From the NCBI RefSeq assembly GCF_000687475.1, contig NC_057317.1, forward strand, positions 1,240,001 to 1,304,000: 64,000 bases of DNA, in the 5' to 3' direction. This DNA comes from Ustilaginoidea virens. Its lineage: Eukaryota > Ascomycota > Sordariomycetes > Hypocreales > Clavicipitaceae. Shown here one piece after another: positions 11,550 to 22,375 of this stretch (position 1 is its first letter; the number at the start of each line of letters is the position of its first letter). Below the pieces are notes generated by a model. The model did not search any database. It was given only the letters and a program-made list of their open reading frames with translations, and was not told where the DNA came from. A program made the position numbers and the translations under genes.

Positions 11550-13424
11550 ATGACCGAAGCGTTTCACGTCGGCCAGCGGGTCTCGTACGAAGGCGCGGCC
11601 TGCACGGTTCGCTTCATCGGCGAGGTAGCTGGCACCTCTGGCTCGTGGCTAGGCGTCGAGTGGGACGATTCAACCCGCGGAAAACACGACGGATCGCACA
11701 AAGGGGTTCGATACTTTGCCTGTAAGATAGCTCCGTGCATCCGAAACAAGCCCCCGTTGTGCGAAGCGCTAAACGTCCTGATGCCCAAGGTCTCTCAAGA
11801 TCTTCCACGGCGGCGTCCTTTGTTCGGCCGTCGCGGCCCAGGGACGCCAGCCAGGGTTTCCTCTCCGCCCTCCGGGAAAAGTATCTCTCTGGCGCGTCGC
11901 GAGTCCAGGACGGCGCAGCGCCGGAATCGCAGATCAGGATCTCCGGGAGCAAGGTGGCGGAAGAAGTGGGCTTCGACAAGATCTGGACCAAGCTGTCCCG
12001 GATCGCGGACCTCAGAATCGTCATCCTCGACGGCATGCGCATCAGCGTCGCAAAGCAGCATGCCCGTGAATCGATAGCCGACACCTGCCCGAGCATCGTC
12101 CACGTCGACTTGAGCAGGAACTTGTTCGAGACCATCGACCCCGTGGTCCGGATTTGCGCCGAGCTCAGACAATTACGCAAACTGAGTCTGAAGTGAGCCT
12201 CAACACGTCCTCCCACCTTGCCGATGGGTTGCTTTTGCTGACTGGCGACCTCGTCGAAGCGGAAACCGCTTCCGAGACGTCTTGTTGGATTGTCTCGTGG
12301 AAGGGGTAAGCGACGCCTTTCGCGGCGTCGCCGAACTATCACTCGAGGAGACTCTACTCAGCTGGGAGGAGCTGTGCGCGGTCGCCGTGCGCTGTCCCAG
12401 CCTCGCTGCTCTCAACGTCGGATCGAATCAACTCGCTCACATTTCCAACGTAAACTACTGCCATCTCTCTTCGCATCTCACCTCCATCAATCTCGAATTC
12501 AACGACTTCGTGGCCCTTTCGGACCTAGAGAGCCTCGCTTCCCTGACATCTCTGCGTAATCTTCATCTCAAGGGCAACAACATTGCATCGGCATCCCGAT
12601 CCGGTGCCTCGGGCCCTGTGTTCGCCCCCTCCCTCCAGTACCTCGACCTGTCGTACAATAATATTTCCGGATGGTACTTTGTTGACGCGCTCCCGATCCA
12701 CTTCCCCGGGCTCAGCGCCCTGCGTTTGTCCCACAATCCCGTCTACGACGCCAAGGACGATGGAAAGAAGGCGTCGTCTTCTGAGGAATCGCACATGTTC
12801 ACAATCGGCCGCCTTGCCAACCTCAAGAGCCTGAACTTTGCTGCCGTGAAGCCGGCCGACCGGACGAACGCGGAAATGTTCTACTTGTCGCGCATAGCGA
12901 GGCAGCTCGCCACTGTTCCCGAAGGCGCTGAGCACGACATCTTAGCCCAGCACCCGCGCTATAGGACGTTGTGCGATCTTTACGGAAAACCGGACGTAGT
13001 TCGCCGGACCGAAATCAACCCTTCCTACCTTGAAGCTCGTCTCATCACGGTTTCGTTCCATTACAGTGGTGGCCCATCCAAGAAGACGCTGAAAATACCC
13101 AAATCGTTTGACGTTTATGCTATCAAGGGAATTGCGGGAAACCTGTTCAAGCTGCCGCCGCTAAAAGTGCGGTTGATTTGGGAGACTGATGAGTGGGACC
13201 CTGTGGCAGGATACGACGATCATGACGAGGAGAGTGGCGACGAGGAGGGACAAGGAAAAGATGGAGAGCCTGCCGACTCGCAAGGTCAAACTCGGACAGA
13301 AGACAGGGATGGGGAATCCGGCAGGTGGATCAAGAGGGAGGTCGAGCTGAAAGACGGTCCGAAACAGCTGGGATATTGTGTCGATGGCCTAGATGTGTCT
13401 ATACGGATCGAGATGCGATGCTAA
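11550..13424 (+). CDS. Tubulin-folding cofactor E (TBCE/Pac2 family)
   Basis: There are three exons: 11550-11721, 11790-12192 and 12260-13424. The introns are 68 and 67 bp with GT-AG ends. The join gives 579 residues in one frame. Domains in order: an N-terminal CAP-Gly domain (residues about 5-58, with GSWLGVEWDD and GKHDGSHKGVRYF), which binds the C-terminal EEY/F-type tail of tubulin; a leucine-rich-repeat region (about 125-370, units such as LRIVILDGMRI, IVHVDLSRNLF, LQYLDLSYNNI); and a C-terminal ubiquitin-like segment (KTLKIPKSFDVYAIKGIAG and KVRLIWETDEWD) interrupted by an acidic, low-complexity loop. TBCE binds alpha-tubulin and works with cofactors C and D in assembling the alpha/beta-tubulin dimer. 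Length and domain order match the family. Splice joins were chosen from frame and conservation. Confidence 0.9.
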
Positions 13425-15108
13425 AGCGCCGAGCTGCGAGACCAAACTTGCATGGAATGCACGGCCTCATCTCTCGAGGCGGGTAGTCTGACTCGCTCAT
13501 TTCGTGAGACCTCGACCCGATAAGTGCATTTGTAGCTGCTGGTTCTCTACGCGTGATATTACCATGAAAAAGCAACAAGTTCAAAGAACTTGCAAAAGCA
13601 ATGACATACGCCTAGAGTATAGCCTCGGTACGGTGGTTTGGGCTTCTTCAAGAGTGCACCATGTAGCAGCTGTGAGGGCAGCTCGCCAAGAGTAAACAAA
13701 ATCTGGCCTCCAAACGCCTTCCAAACTGGTCATACAGTGCCATAAGGGACACATTGACGGCGCAAGCGAGGGGTGTGACTATTGAGAGCAGCATCGACAT
13801 TGTCCAAGGAGCTGTGACCAAGGTGCCATTGGAGTAGAACTAAGCATGTTCTCGGCCGACGTCGATACTTTCCAATAATAGCCCGAGGCTGGACAACCAC
13901 AACAGAAATAGGAAGCGTAATACTCTCCTTGAAGAGTTTCGGATCGGGCAAATCTCGGACATCGAACGGTAGCGTCATGACTCTTCATCAAGGTTTCAAT
14001 CTGGCGCATTTGAACGCAACTTCAAGCTCGCTAATCAGGTGAAGATGATTGCCAAAGCAGAGCGTTTGGAATGACCGGCCTTACCTGCATCGTTCCTGTT
14101 CCTGGAACAGCCGCTTCTGAAATCGGGAAGAATGTCGAGAGAATTGACATGATGGAGGAAGAATTTCGCGCACATATTGAGGCACTCCCAAGTTTAGGAT
14201 ACTGAAGCAAATGATAACCAGATTTCGCGCCCATTGAACATGTGAATGAGTGATTGAAATTACATCGCACTGATTGCAGTTGTTAGCATTGATTCGTAGT
14301 CCTGACTGCATGTATTCGAACCAAAAAAAAGGAAATAGAGTTCAGAAAGAAATTGTCTACAAAGCACCGTGGAATGGTCTTCGGAATTGCAGAATTCAAG
14401 AAGCTTGAATAACATCATGAATAGTAGTACCAGGAGCAGTAGGAATCGCACTCACCCTACGTCGTCGCACATAGTCTCTGACGGTCTGGGCCTCTTCTAC
14501 ACTGGGCAAAGAACATACTTTCAAGCCCGCCCGCTGCTTGGTCTTTGTACAATCGAACTGGATTCGCCGAATCCGTGGTCGAAGAAACTGGCGAAAAATC
14601 GACGCGGACAGACGAGCGAGTGGGGAAACAGATTCCTACTCGAAGCACGTGATTTTCACGATTTTCGCAAGGATTCAGTGGCTTCGGTTTAGGTTAAGAT
14701 GGCCATCGGGCGGATATTGGTCTCTGGAATGTAGGGGAATTTGGTTCAAGTTGTTGCCTTGGATATTCTTTGCCCATGAAGCTTTTCGGCAAGACCTCGT
14801 GATGGATGAGACTTCCGATGAGGTATCTTTGAACTCGAAATCATGCTACGCAAAAGTTGCTTTTGTTCGACCATGAGGTCGCTCTCACGGGAGGGAGCTT
14901 CTATTGAATTATTTTCTGCGAGTTGAAGCTGGGTCGCCGGCACCACAACGCAGGAGAAAAGAGTTTCCCCAGTTCTCAGACCATTTCTTGTTTTCGTCGT
15001 TCTTCATCCCTACCCAGGTACGCAGGATCAATAGCTGTCGATCATTGTAGAGAACAGAACAGATCATATCCTTGATTCCTTCCTCAGCAAGTGGCCATGC
15101 CTGTACAA
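13425..15108. other. Convergent intergenic region between TBCE and dynein intermediate chain genes
   Basis: The 3' ends of two genes meet here. It is AT-richer than the genes and has no frame with protein character. Both flanking transcripts should end inside it. No repeat or RNA gene was recognised. Confidence 0.5.
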
Positions 15109-17238
15109 TCATGGCTCCATCAGACCAACTGCCCCAACACGATTGACGAGCTTCTTGACATTGGTCCATTCCTCGTTCTTCAGCCCTTCCTTGCCACCCA
15201 GAGCACTGCCAACTTCGAAAACTGTCAAAGACCCATCTATTCCGCCAGTCGCCAAGCGTTTACCCTCGTTGGGCTCCCATGCAAGTTTGTTCAAGCTCTT
15301 TGAAAGCATTGTCCTGCCGTCCTGACGCTGGCTTGGCGAGATGCGAGACATTGGTTCCTCAGTCTCTACCGCAATGTCCCAGAGTTCCAACCAGCCAGCA
15401 CCATCAACCAGGGCAAAGACGCTCGGTTTCACCGGGGACCACTTGGCATCGTAGACGACATCTTCTCGTACAAAGTCGATCAGAAACGCAACGCTACCGT
15501 CACCAGCGCTAATGGTGGACGTGGCTGCTGGCGCTCGAACTTTCCACAGCTTGACGCTCCAGTCAAGAGACGACGAGATGACCAGGTCACCTAGATCGAT
15601 CGGGCCCCTTGACGGATGAAAGTCCACGGACATTACGGGAGCAGTGTGTCCCTTGTAGCTGATCTTCTTGTCCACCCCGGCTTTGGCACCAGCGCGATCA
15701 TACCTGTGGCAAGGGAATATTGTGCCTTCTTCGCTTCCCACCAGGAAGAACGTGGGGTCTGTCTGAGGGAATGAAACACAGGTAGGACTGACGTCCTCCA
15801 CGGCGACTTTGGCCTGGCCAGGATTCCTCAGCTCCAGAATTTCTTGCGGCTGTGCAAAGACATCCATGCTCCATCCGCACACTACGCCGTCCGTTGAGCA
15901 CGAGATGATGTTGTTCGCATTTTGGGTCCCAACCACGTTGACCGAGTAGATAGGGTGAGCATGGCCAAATCCTGTCAGAGGAGTCTTCTGCACGGGAGCT
16001 GCCTTTGCACGGGTGTCCCACAGAAGTACTTGACCGCTGTAAGAGCCCCCGATAATCAGGTTCGGGTGATAAGGAGAAAATTTGGCAGTAAGAATGTCGG
16101 ACTGAGCGGTGAAAACATATTCAGGTCGATCATGCATGTGAGTGTTCCAAACCTGAACAAGACCGTCCGGTTCGTGAGGTGCAGTAGGATTCTTCGTGTA
16201 CGAGGCGAGGAGCAGCTCGCTAAACTTGGGGGAAAAATCAATTGCGCTAATCATTCGCTTCTTGGACCATCGGTCGTCGAAAAATTGCGTGACTTCCTTG
16301 ACCCTATGTGAACCTCGTCCGCCAGTGTTGCCACTTTCCTCGTCCCCTTCATCCTCGTCTTTCCCTTGCAAGGCATAGTCTGTCAAGATATCGTACGTCT
16401 CCTGATCAATGGCTCTCTCAATAACTTTGGTGGACTGGTCGAGAAAGTCGACAAACTCTTCTGACCGAGTGACAGCTTCCAGTTCTTCCGCGGTAAGCTC
16501 TCTGGACGGATAGTTGGCAGACGATAGAGACGGCGCGGCCGAGTTGCCGTCTGTGAGAATCTCCTTGGCCGCCTTTAGCTCCTCTTCGACCTCCTCACGA
16601 ATCTTCTGACGCAGCTCTTCCTCTCGATCTCTCTCTCTTCTGCTTTGTCTCTTGTTGGGTGAGTCGGTAGTCCCTGTCAAGTCGCCTGCCTCTGATACTA
16701 CAGACTGTGCTCTGTTTCGAGTCGGCAAGGTCCACTCATCCGTCGTTTGGACTCCTTTGCTGTAAGAAAACACCTCCTTGACTGGCGAGGGCGGACACTC
16801 GAAAACCGTGGTTAGAGTCGTCGTGCTTAACTGTGGCGGCGGCGCGGTAACCTGAGCGTTCGAGACCGCTGCAAATTCAGACGTGTCATTGCTGAGCTCT
16901 CCAGCGCTGAGAACACTGTTCGGTCTGCTACCTCGAGGGCCTGGAGACGCGGCACCACATGTTGTTGTTGAGCCAGATCGGCTCTCGCCTACAAGGCTGT
17001 TGATGAGGGATTCAAGATCTCGACGACTGTCGGCTCGGCCGGCGGTGGGCGAGATCAACTAGGAGAGGGCCATCGTCAGCAGCAGCAAGACCAGGAACAT
17101 TCAAAGTTAGGGACCTACATCGGATGCTCCTAAGCTCTGACGGCCGGTGCCTGCCTGGCTGGCACGAAGTTCTCTCTGTCGCTTTAGCTCGGCAAGTTTC
17201 GCTTTCTTTGCAAGAATCTCATCTCTGCGTTGTTGCAT
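15109..17238 (-). CDS. Cytoplasmic dynein 1 intermediate chain
   Basis: There are two exons on the minus strand: 17238-17119 (40 residues) and 17058-15109, separated by a 60 bp GT-AG intron. The protein has 689 residues. Exon 1 encodes a highly charged helix (MQQRRDEILAKKAKLAEL...) like the N-terminal coiled coil of dynein intermediate chains, which contacts dynactin p150 and NudE. Residues 140-145 read SKGVQT, an exact match to the LC8 light-chain recognition pattern. A second charged helix (RRERDREEELRQKIREEVE) follows near residue 180. The C-terminal 400 residues are WD40 repeats (DRWSKKRMISAIDFSPKFSELLLASY, VLLWDTR, VKLWKVR, LELWDI). The protein links the dynein heavy chains to light chains and cargo adaptors for minus-end transport. 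The gene is divergent from ATP synthase subunit e. Confidence 0.92.
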
Positions 17239-17960
17239 ATTGCCTTCTCGAACGTATCATGGCGGGATAGGTTAGTCAGGGAAGTTGCGGTGGAAAATGT
17301 CCTTGGGCTGATTTAGCAGTGGTGACGCCTAGCAGCTTCTTATAGCCAGCGATAAAGCAAGAAACACTCTGAACGGGAAAAAAGCTCAGCCTATCGAACA
17401 CCTGTCACTCAGAGGTACAGACCAGAAGATGAGCTCAGTTTTGGCTTGTTCAAATTCCAGGTAGAAGTCGAGGGCGCCTGTTGGATGGGTAGGTACATAC
17501 CTAGGTAGGTAGGTAGGTAGTTGGGCAACTCTGGAGTCTGTATGCTCTGTCATTGACAGCACAGGAGGTCTGCGCGCGGCGCGTTTGGCCCTTGGCTTCG
17601 CAGTAGTGCTTGTGCTAATAGTGCGCACTGCGCATCCAGGGGGGGTGGGTGCAGGGGCAAGTGCCTGGCGGTTTCGAGCGCGCCTGAATTAGGTACCTAG
17701 CCAGCCCACGTGATTGAAACACTGCAACCGAGTGGTACCACATGCGCCTGTCTGCTACGAGCCGTTGCGAACCTATGTCGGGAAAACTGCGAACTGCGAG
17801 TTTTCCCGAGTGACTCTGAATTCTTCCTCTTGCAGTCCACGTTGCCATTCCCTCTATTGTCCACGACAGGGCCCCGTCGACATCAATTGCCAGGCCCCGA
17901 TCTCGCCCTCGCCTTCCAATCGTCCTTGTCCTTCTCGTGCGCACCGCGACCAATTTCTCA
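17239..17960. promoter_or_regulatory. Divergent promoter region, dynein intermediate chain / ATP synthase subunit e
   Basis: This 722 bp region separates the start codons of two divergently transcribed genes and should drive both. It contains a run of GGTA/CCTA words at 17487-17520 and a perfect CACGTG palindrome at 17707-17712 on the ATP synthase side. CACGTG is the core of bHLH (Cbf1-type) sites, but function here is only inferred. Confidence 0.5.
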
Positions 17961-18478
17961 ATGGCGTCAACTGGTGTCAATGTTGGTCCTCCAACCCAGC
18001 TCGTTCCCATCAACGGGTCGCTTTCAAATCCCCTATCGTCACGCGAGTTGAGAGCCACGAACGTGCCTTTGGACTACTTTTTCAGAAACCCCGGCATGCT
18101 AATCAAGTTACTTTTAGGTGCTCCGGTGGTCCGCGCTCGCCGTGGGCGTTTTCTACGGATTTTCCCACCAAAGAACGATCACTTCAAGTCAACGAGCCGA
18201 GCATGCTAAGCATGAGTACGAAAGCAAGCAGAAACTGATAGATCAGGCCAAAGCCGAGTATGCGAAGAAGCACGCCCCAGCTCCTTCCGCTACCCCCAAG
18301 GACGAAGGTACGTTTCATGGAGTGATTCTCCTCGTTCAACGCTCCAAGGCCAATCAATCATGGGGGCCCCAAACATGGATACCGTGCTGAACCATTGCAT
18401 ACAGTCATTACTGACGCCAACCACCCGAACTTCGATCTCGAGAAGCTCCTCCTGAAATTAGCCAAGGAGAACCCCTAG
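17961..18478 (+). CDS. Mitochondrial F1Fo-ATP synthase subunit e (Tim11/Atp21 family)
   Basis: There are three exons: 17961-17981 (seven codons), 18118-18307 and 18405-18478. Introns are 136 and 97 bp. The joined product has 94 residues, the expected size for fungal subunit e. It starts MASTGVN then VLRWSALAVGVFYGF, a membrane segment that contains a GxxxG motif (GVFYG). A long, charged, probably coiled-coil stretch follows (EYESKQKLIDQAKAEYAKK), and it ends in VITDANHPNFDLEKLL. Subunit e sits in the Fo membrane part, and in yeast its GxxxG motif is needed for ATP synthase dimers and crista shape. The first exon is too short for routine ORF finding and is placed by protein conservation. The donor GTTGGT is slightly unusual, but the branch word GCTAAT and the acceptor TTTTAG are good. 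Confidence 0.9.
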
Positions 18479-19385
18479 AAAAGGAATCACAAGTTTTAAG
18501 GAGAAGTGGCAGGTACGAAGAAATCGTGGAACAAAAGTTTGGGCGGAACTCTGGATCTGCTTTTAATCAAAGGCTGGTGAAGCTATCGTGCCTTTTTGCA
18601 TGCGCCCAGATGCCAGTAAAACCGTTATATGATGGAGACAACGCGAGGCGCTACTACATAGAGGTTTTCCTACATTTCCTGTTTGACAGATGTAAAATAT
18701 GCACAGAATTAGACGGCAACACGGCTGTGATTTCATTCTCCAGTTGGTATCTACTGGTCAAAAAGGGAAAAAATAGTGAGGGAAGCGGAAGCTGTAGTAT
18801 TTAAATCATGGCACCTGACACAGCTCAGCCTTTGGTCAGCTGCTGTACTGAGGCTGTGCATCAATCCTCGGATCGGAACCATTCTGCTTGAGAAAGGAGG
18901 CATATCCTACGAGACCCGCTTTTATTCTACCGAATCTCCAGGTAAGCCATGCTTGATCAGTTATTCCCAGACAATGTAAAGCTCCTCGTCTTCCAGCTTT
19001 TGCTTTTCTCTCTTCGCAGTGGCATTGCCGATTCAGACGCGCCGTGCCCCAACCAGGGAAGCGTACGTTGGTACGAATCCATTGAACCTTTTCTAAATTG
19101 TACTCCGTACCTAAGTTGGCAGGCTCTCCTCTCCCATGCGACGACTAGTAAAGGCCGGAAAATTGTCGGTCTAATAGTAGGTACGGCAGGATAACGCTGA
19201 TAGCGACCCACATGGGCTCACCCGTGCCACGATCAGATAGAGGTAGGTACCTACAGGTAGGTAATTCCAGCTGACCAAAAGCTCCAAGCTGTCCTCAGCT
19301 CAAGTTTTGTAATTCATTATTCCTTGGCTTGTGATCTTCTCATCCATCGCCAGGGAAAGCGACGATCCCCGTACCCGTCGCCGTT
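18479..19385. other. Spacer between ATP synthase subunit e and STT3 genes
   Basis: About 900 bp with no supported gene. It contains one TACTCCGTAC motif (19101-19110) and a GGTAGGTACCTACAGGTAGG-type cluster at about 19241-19263, just upstream of the STT3 gene, so promoter use is possible but unproven. Confidence 0.5.
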
Positions 19386-21917
19386 ATGACGACCGAAGTC
19401 CCGCTTCGCCAGGATGGCTTCAATTCAAGCAGTACGAGAACACTCCTCAGAGTCATTATTCTCTGCTTAATCGCCGGAGCTGCCATCTCGAGCCGGCTGT
19501 TCTCGGTGATTCGTGCGTATTTACCCTCATGACCTCTGGCACACAAGGCTGTTGAAGTCATACTCGACAATTGGACCGTACATAAAGTGCTGACGTTTTG
19601 TTTTCAGGGTTTGAGAGTATCATTCACGAATGTTGGTCAACGATTGCAGTTTCTCTTGATCTTGTTAATGCTGAATATACATGTACTGACGACATCTAGT
19701 CGACCCCTGGTTCAACTTCCGCGCGACCAAATATCTCGCTTCGAATGGCTTCTACAAGTTTTGGGATTGGTTCGATGACCGAACGTGGCATCCTCTCGGT
19801 CGCGTCACGGGAGGCACTCTTTATCCCGGTCTCATGGTTACGAGTGGTGTTATCTACCATGCCCTCAGGGCGCTGACCGTTCCCGTCGATATTCGTAACA
19901 TCTGCGTTTTGCTGGCACCCGCGTTTTCTGGTCTTACAGCCTATGCGACCTATCTTCTTACTAATGAAATGACCACGTCGCCATCAGCTGGCCTGCTTGC
20001 GGCCGCGTTCATGGGCATCGCCCCCGGCTACATCTCCCGATCTGTTGCTGGAAGTTACGACAATGAGGCCATTGCCATATTCCTCCTCGTCTTCACCTTT
20101 TATCTCTGGATAAAGGCCCTGAAACTGGGCTCAATGCTCTGGGGAGCCTCATGCGCTCTCTTCTATGGCTACATGGTGGCATCGTGGGGTGGTTATGCGT
20201 TCATCACTTGCCTGCTACCCCTCCATGCTCTGGTTCTCATCTGCATGGGTAGATACAGTACCCGGCTCTATGTCAGCTACACCACCTGGTACGCCTTGGG
20301 AACGATTGCCAGCATGCAGATTCCCTTTGTCGGATTCCTCCCCGTCAAGACCAGCGAGCATATGCCCGCCCTCGGTATGCTCAAAATGGCCCAGGCCTTG
20401 AGGAGACCCGTCAAGCTGACTCGCAAAATTTAGGCATCTTTGGTTTCCTTCAGTTGATTGCCTTCATCAATTACGTTCGATCTGCTATTCCTAGCCGACA
20501 GTTTCAGACTTTTCTGGCGACAATTCTGATTGCTACTTTTGGCATCGGCTTGATTGCCCTTGTTGCCCTGACATCATTTGGTTACGTTGCACCTTGGAGC
20601 GGTCGATTCTACTCTCTGTGGGACACGGGTTATGCCAAGATCCACATTCCCATTATTGCATCAGTTTCCGAGCATCAGCCCACTGCTTGGCCAGCTTTTT
20701 TCTTCGATCTCAGCTTCCTCATCTGGCTCTTCCCTGCTGGTGTTTACATGTGTTTTCAGGAACTTCGCGATGAGCATGTCTTTATTGTCGTCTACTCCTT
20801 GTTTGCGAGTTATTTTGCGGGCGTCATGGTTCGACTTATGCTGACCTTGACCCCCATCGTCTGCGTGGCCTCGGCTATCGCTCTGTCCAGCATGCTTGAC
20901 CTATACGTTTCCGCAAAGACTCCAGATCCCAAGGAAGTGGAAAGAATCGTCGCCGACGCCGCCTCTAAGAAACCTTCCAAGGCAACAACTGGACTCCGAG
21001 GCAGCGATAAGCCAAAGATTGGTATCTTCCACTCATCATCAAAGTTTATCGTCGTGGCCTCGGCCATTGTGTACCTGCTCATGTTTGTCACGCATTGCAC
21101 TTGGGTCACGTCAAATGCCTACTCGTCCCCTTCAGTCGTCCTCGCCAGCCGTATGCCTGATGGGAGCCAACACATCATTGACGACTACAGAGAGGCATAT
21201 CAATGGTTGCGACAGAACACCAAGGAAGACGCCAAAATCATGTCGTGGTGGGACTATGGCTACCAAATCGGCGGCATGGCTGATCGGCCAACGTTGGTGG
21301 ATAACAACACATGGAACAACACACACATTGCGACTGTTGGCAAGGCTATGAGTTCGAGGGAAGAGGTCAGTTATCCTATCATGCGACAACATGAGGTGGA
21401 TTACGTCCTAGTAGTGTTTGGCGGTCTGCTGGGCTACTCTGGTGACGACATCAACAAATTTCTTTGGATGGTTCGTATCGCCGAAGGCATTTGGCCCGAC
21501 GAAGTCAAAGAGCGGGACTTTTTCACATCCCGCGGCGAATACAAAGTCGACGGCGACGCTACCGAGACGATGAAGAACAGCCTGATGTAAGTTACTGCAG
21601 GCAAAAGGAAAAGGGGGAAACTCGACGTTGCTAACTGTGAGGCCAGGTACAAAATGTCCTACTACAATTATCACAGCCTGTTCCCTCCTGGTCAAGCCAC
21701 AGACCGGGTCAGAAACTCTCGCCTCCCTGACCAAGGTCCAGTCCTTAACACCCTGGATGAAGCCTTTACCAGCGAGAATTGGATCATTCGCATTTACAAG
21801 GTCAAGGATCTCGATAATGTTGGAAGAGACCATGCAGCTGCCGCAGCGTTTGAGAGAGGACAAAAGAAGAGGAAAACGAACAAGAATAAGGGGGCCCGCG
21901 TACTCAGAGTCGACTAA
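19386..21917 (+). CDS. STT3: Oligosaccharyltransferase catalytic subunit STT3
   Basis: There are five exons: 19386-19512, 19608-19631 (a 24-base micro-exon), 19700-20374, 20434-21586 and 21647-21917. Introns are 95, 68, 59 and 60 bp, all GT-AG. The join gives 749 residues. The first membrane segment is [13 protein letters not shown]. The micro-exon completes RFESIIHEFDPWFNF, including the first conserved acidic site. Further hydrophobic segments follow. The luminal part holds the hallmark SWWDYGYQ and DNNTWNNTH blocks, and [11 protein letters not shown] lies just before it. The enzyme transfers the Glc3Man9GlcNAc2 glycan from dolichyl diphosphate to Asn in N-X-S/T sequons of nascent proteins in the ER lumen. 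It is single-copy and essential in yeast. Length matches fungal STT3. The micro-exon is placed by frame and conservation. Confidence 0.95.
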
Positions 21918-22375
21918 ATCTGCATGGGGATGCTTGCGAGAATTTGGGGGGGGGGGATGAATAGGAAAAGAAACTGAATGACCTGGCCGGTTGAGATAAG
22001 ACGAACTGGTGCCTGCACTGTACATCACTGTATGAGTTCAGCAGAATAATCAAGATGCATGACCAAATGACGTTCCGAGGGCACGTTGTGAAGCGAGAAA
22101 CGAGGCATAACTGGTTTGCAGTGACAGGCGTCCAGGGGCCCGACAGCTGCCGAGACAGCTGCCACACCACACCACTCACGGGAGGCAGTTTAACTCGACG
22201 ATTTTGCAATGTGAACCTGCAAGCTAGCTCTCTTGTGTCTCATTGTGAAGCTGGGCTCGGCTCGCTTCAAGGACACAATAAACGACATTCTTCCCCCAAC
22301 GGTGAAGAATGCCATTGTCAGACCTCTCTGGCCCACCCAGTCGTTTGTTTTTCACAGCCACAATTAGGCTCCAGA
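21918..22375. other. Spacer between STT3 and the zinc-ribbon-repeat gene
   Basis: This 458 bp spacer includes a G9 run near 21948 just after the STT3 stop. The reading frame of the next gene stays open upstream to 22055, so an earlier start for that gene cannot be excluded. The upstream residues have no conserved look and I treated them as leader. Confidence 0.45.

Noticed and set aside
15109..22000. A functional gene cluster linking dynein, ATP synthase e and STT3
   Set aside because: The three act in unrelated processes and are ordinary housekeeping genes. Only the first two share an intergenic promoter region.
22055..22375. Earlier start for the zinc-ribbon-repeat protein
   Set aside because: The frame is open upstream to 22055, but the residues look like translated leader and the ATG at 22376 begins a more typical protein. 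Kept as uncertainty only.
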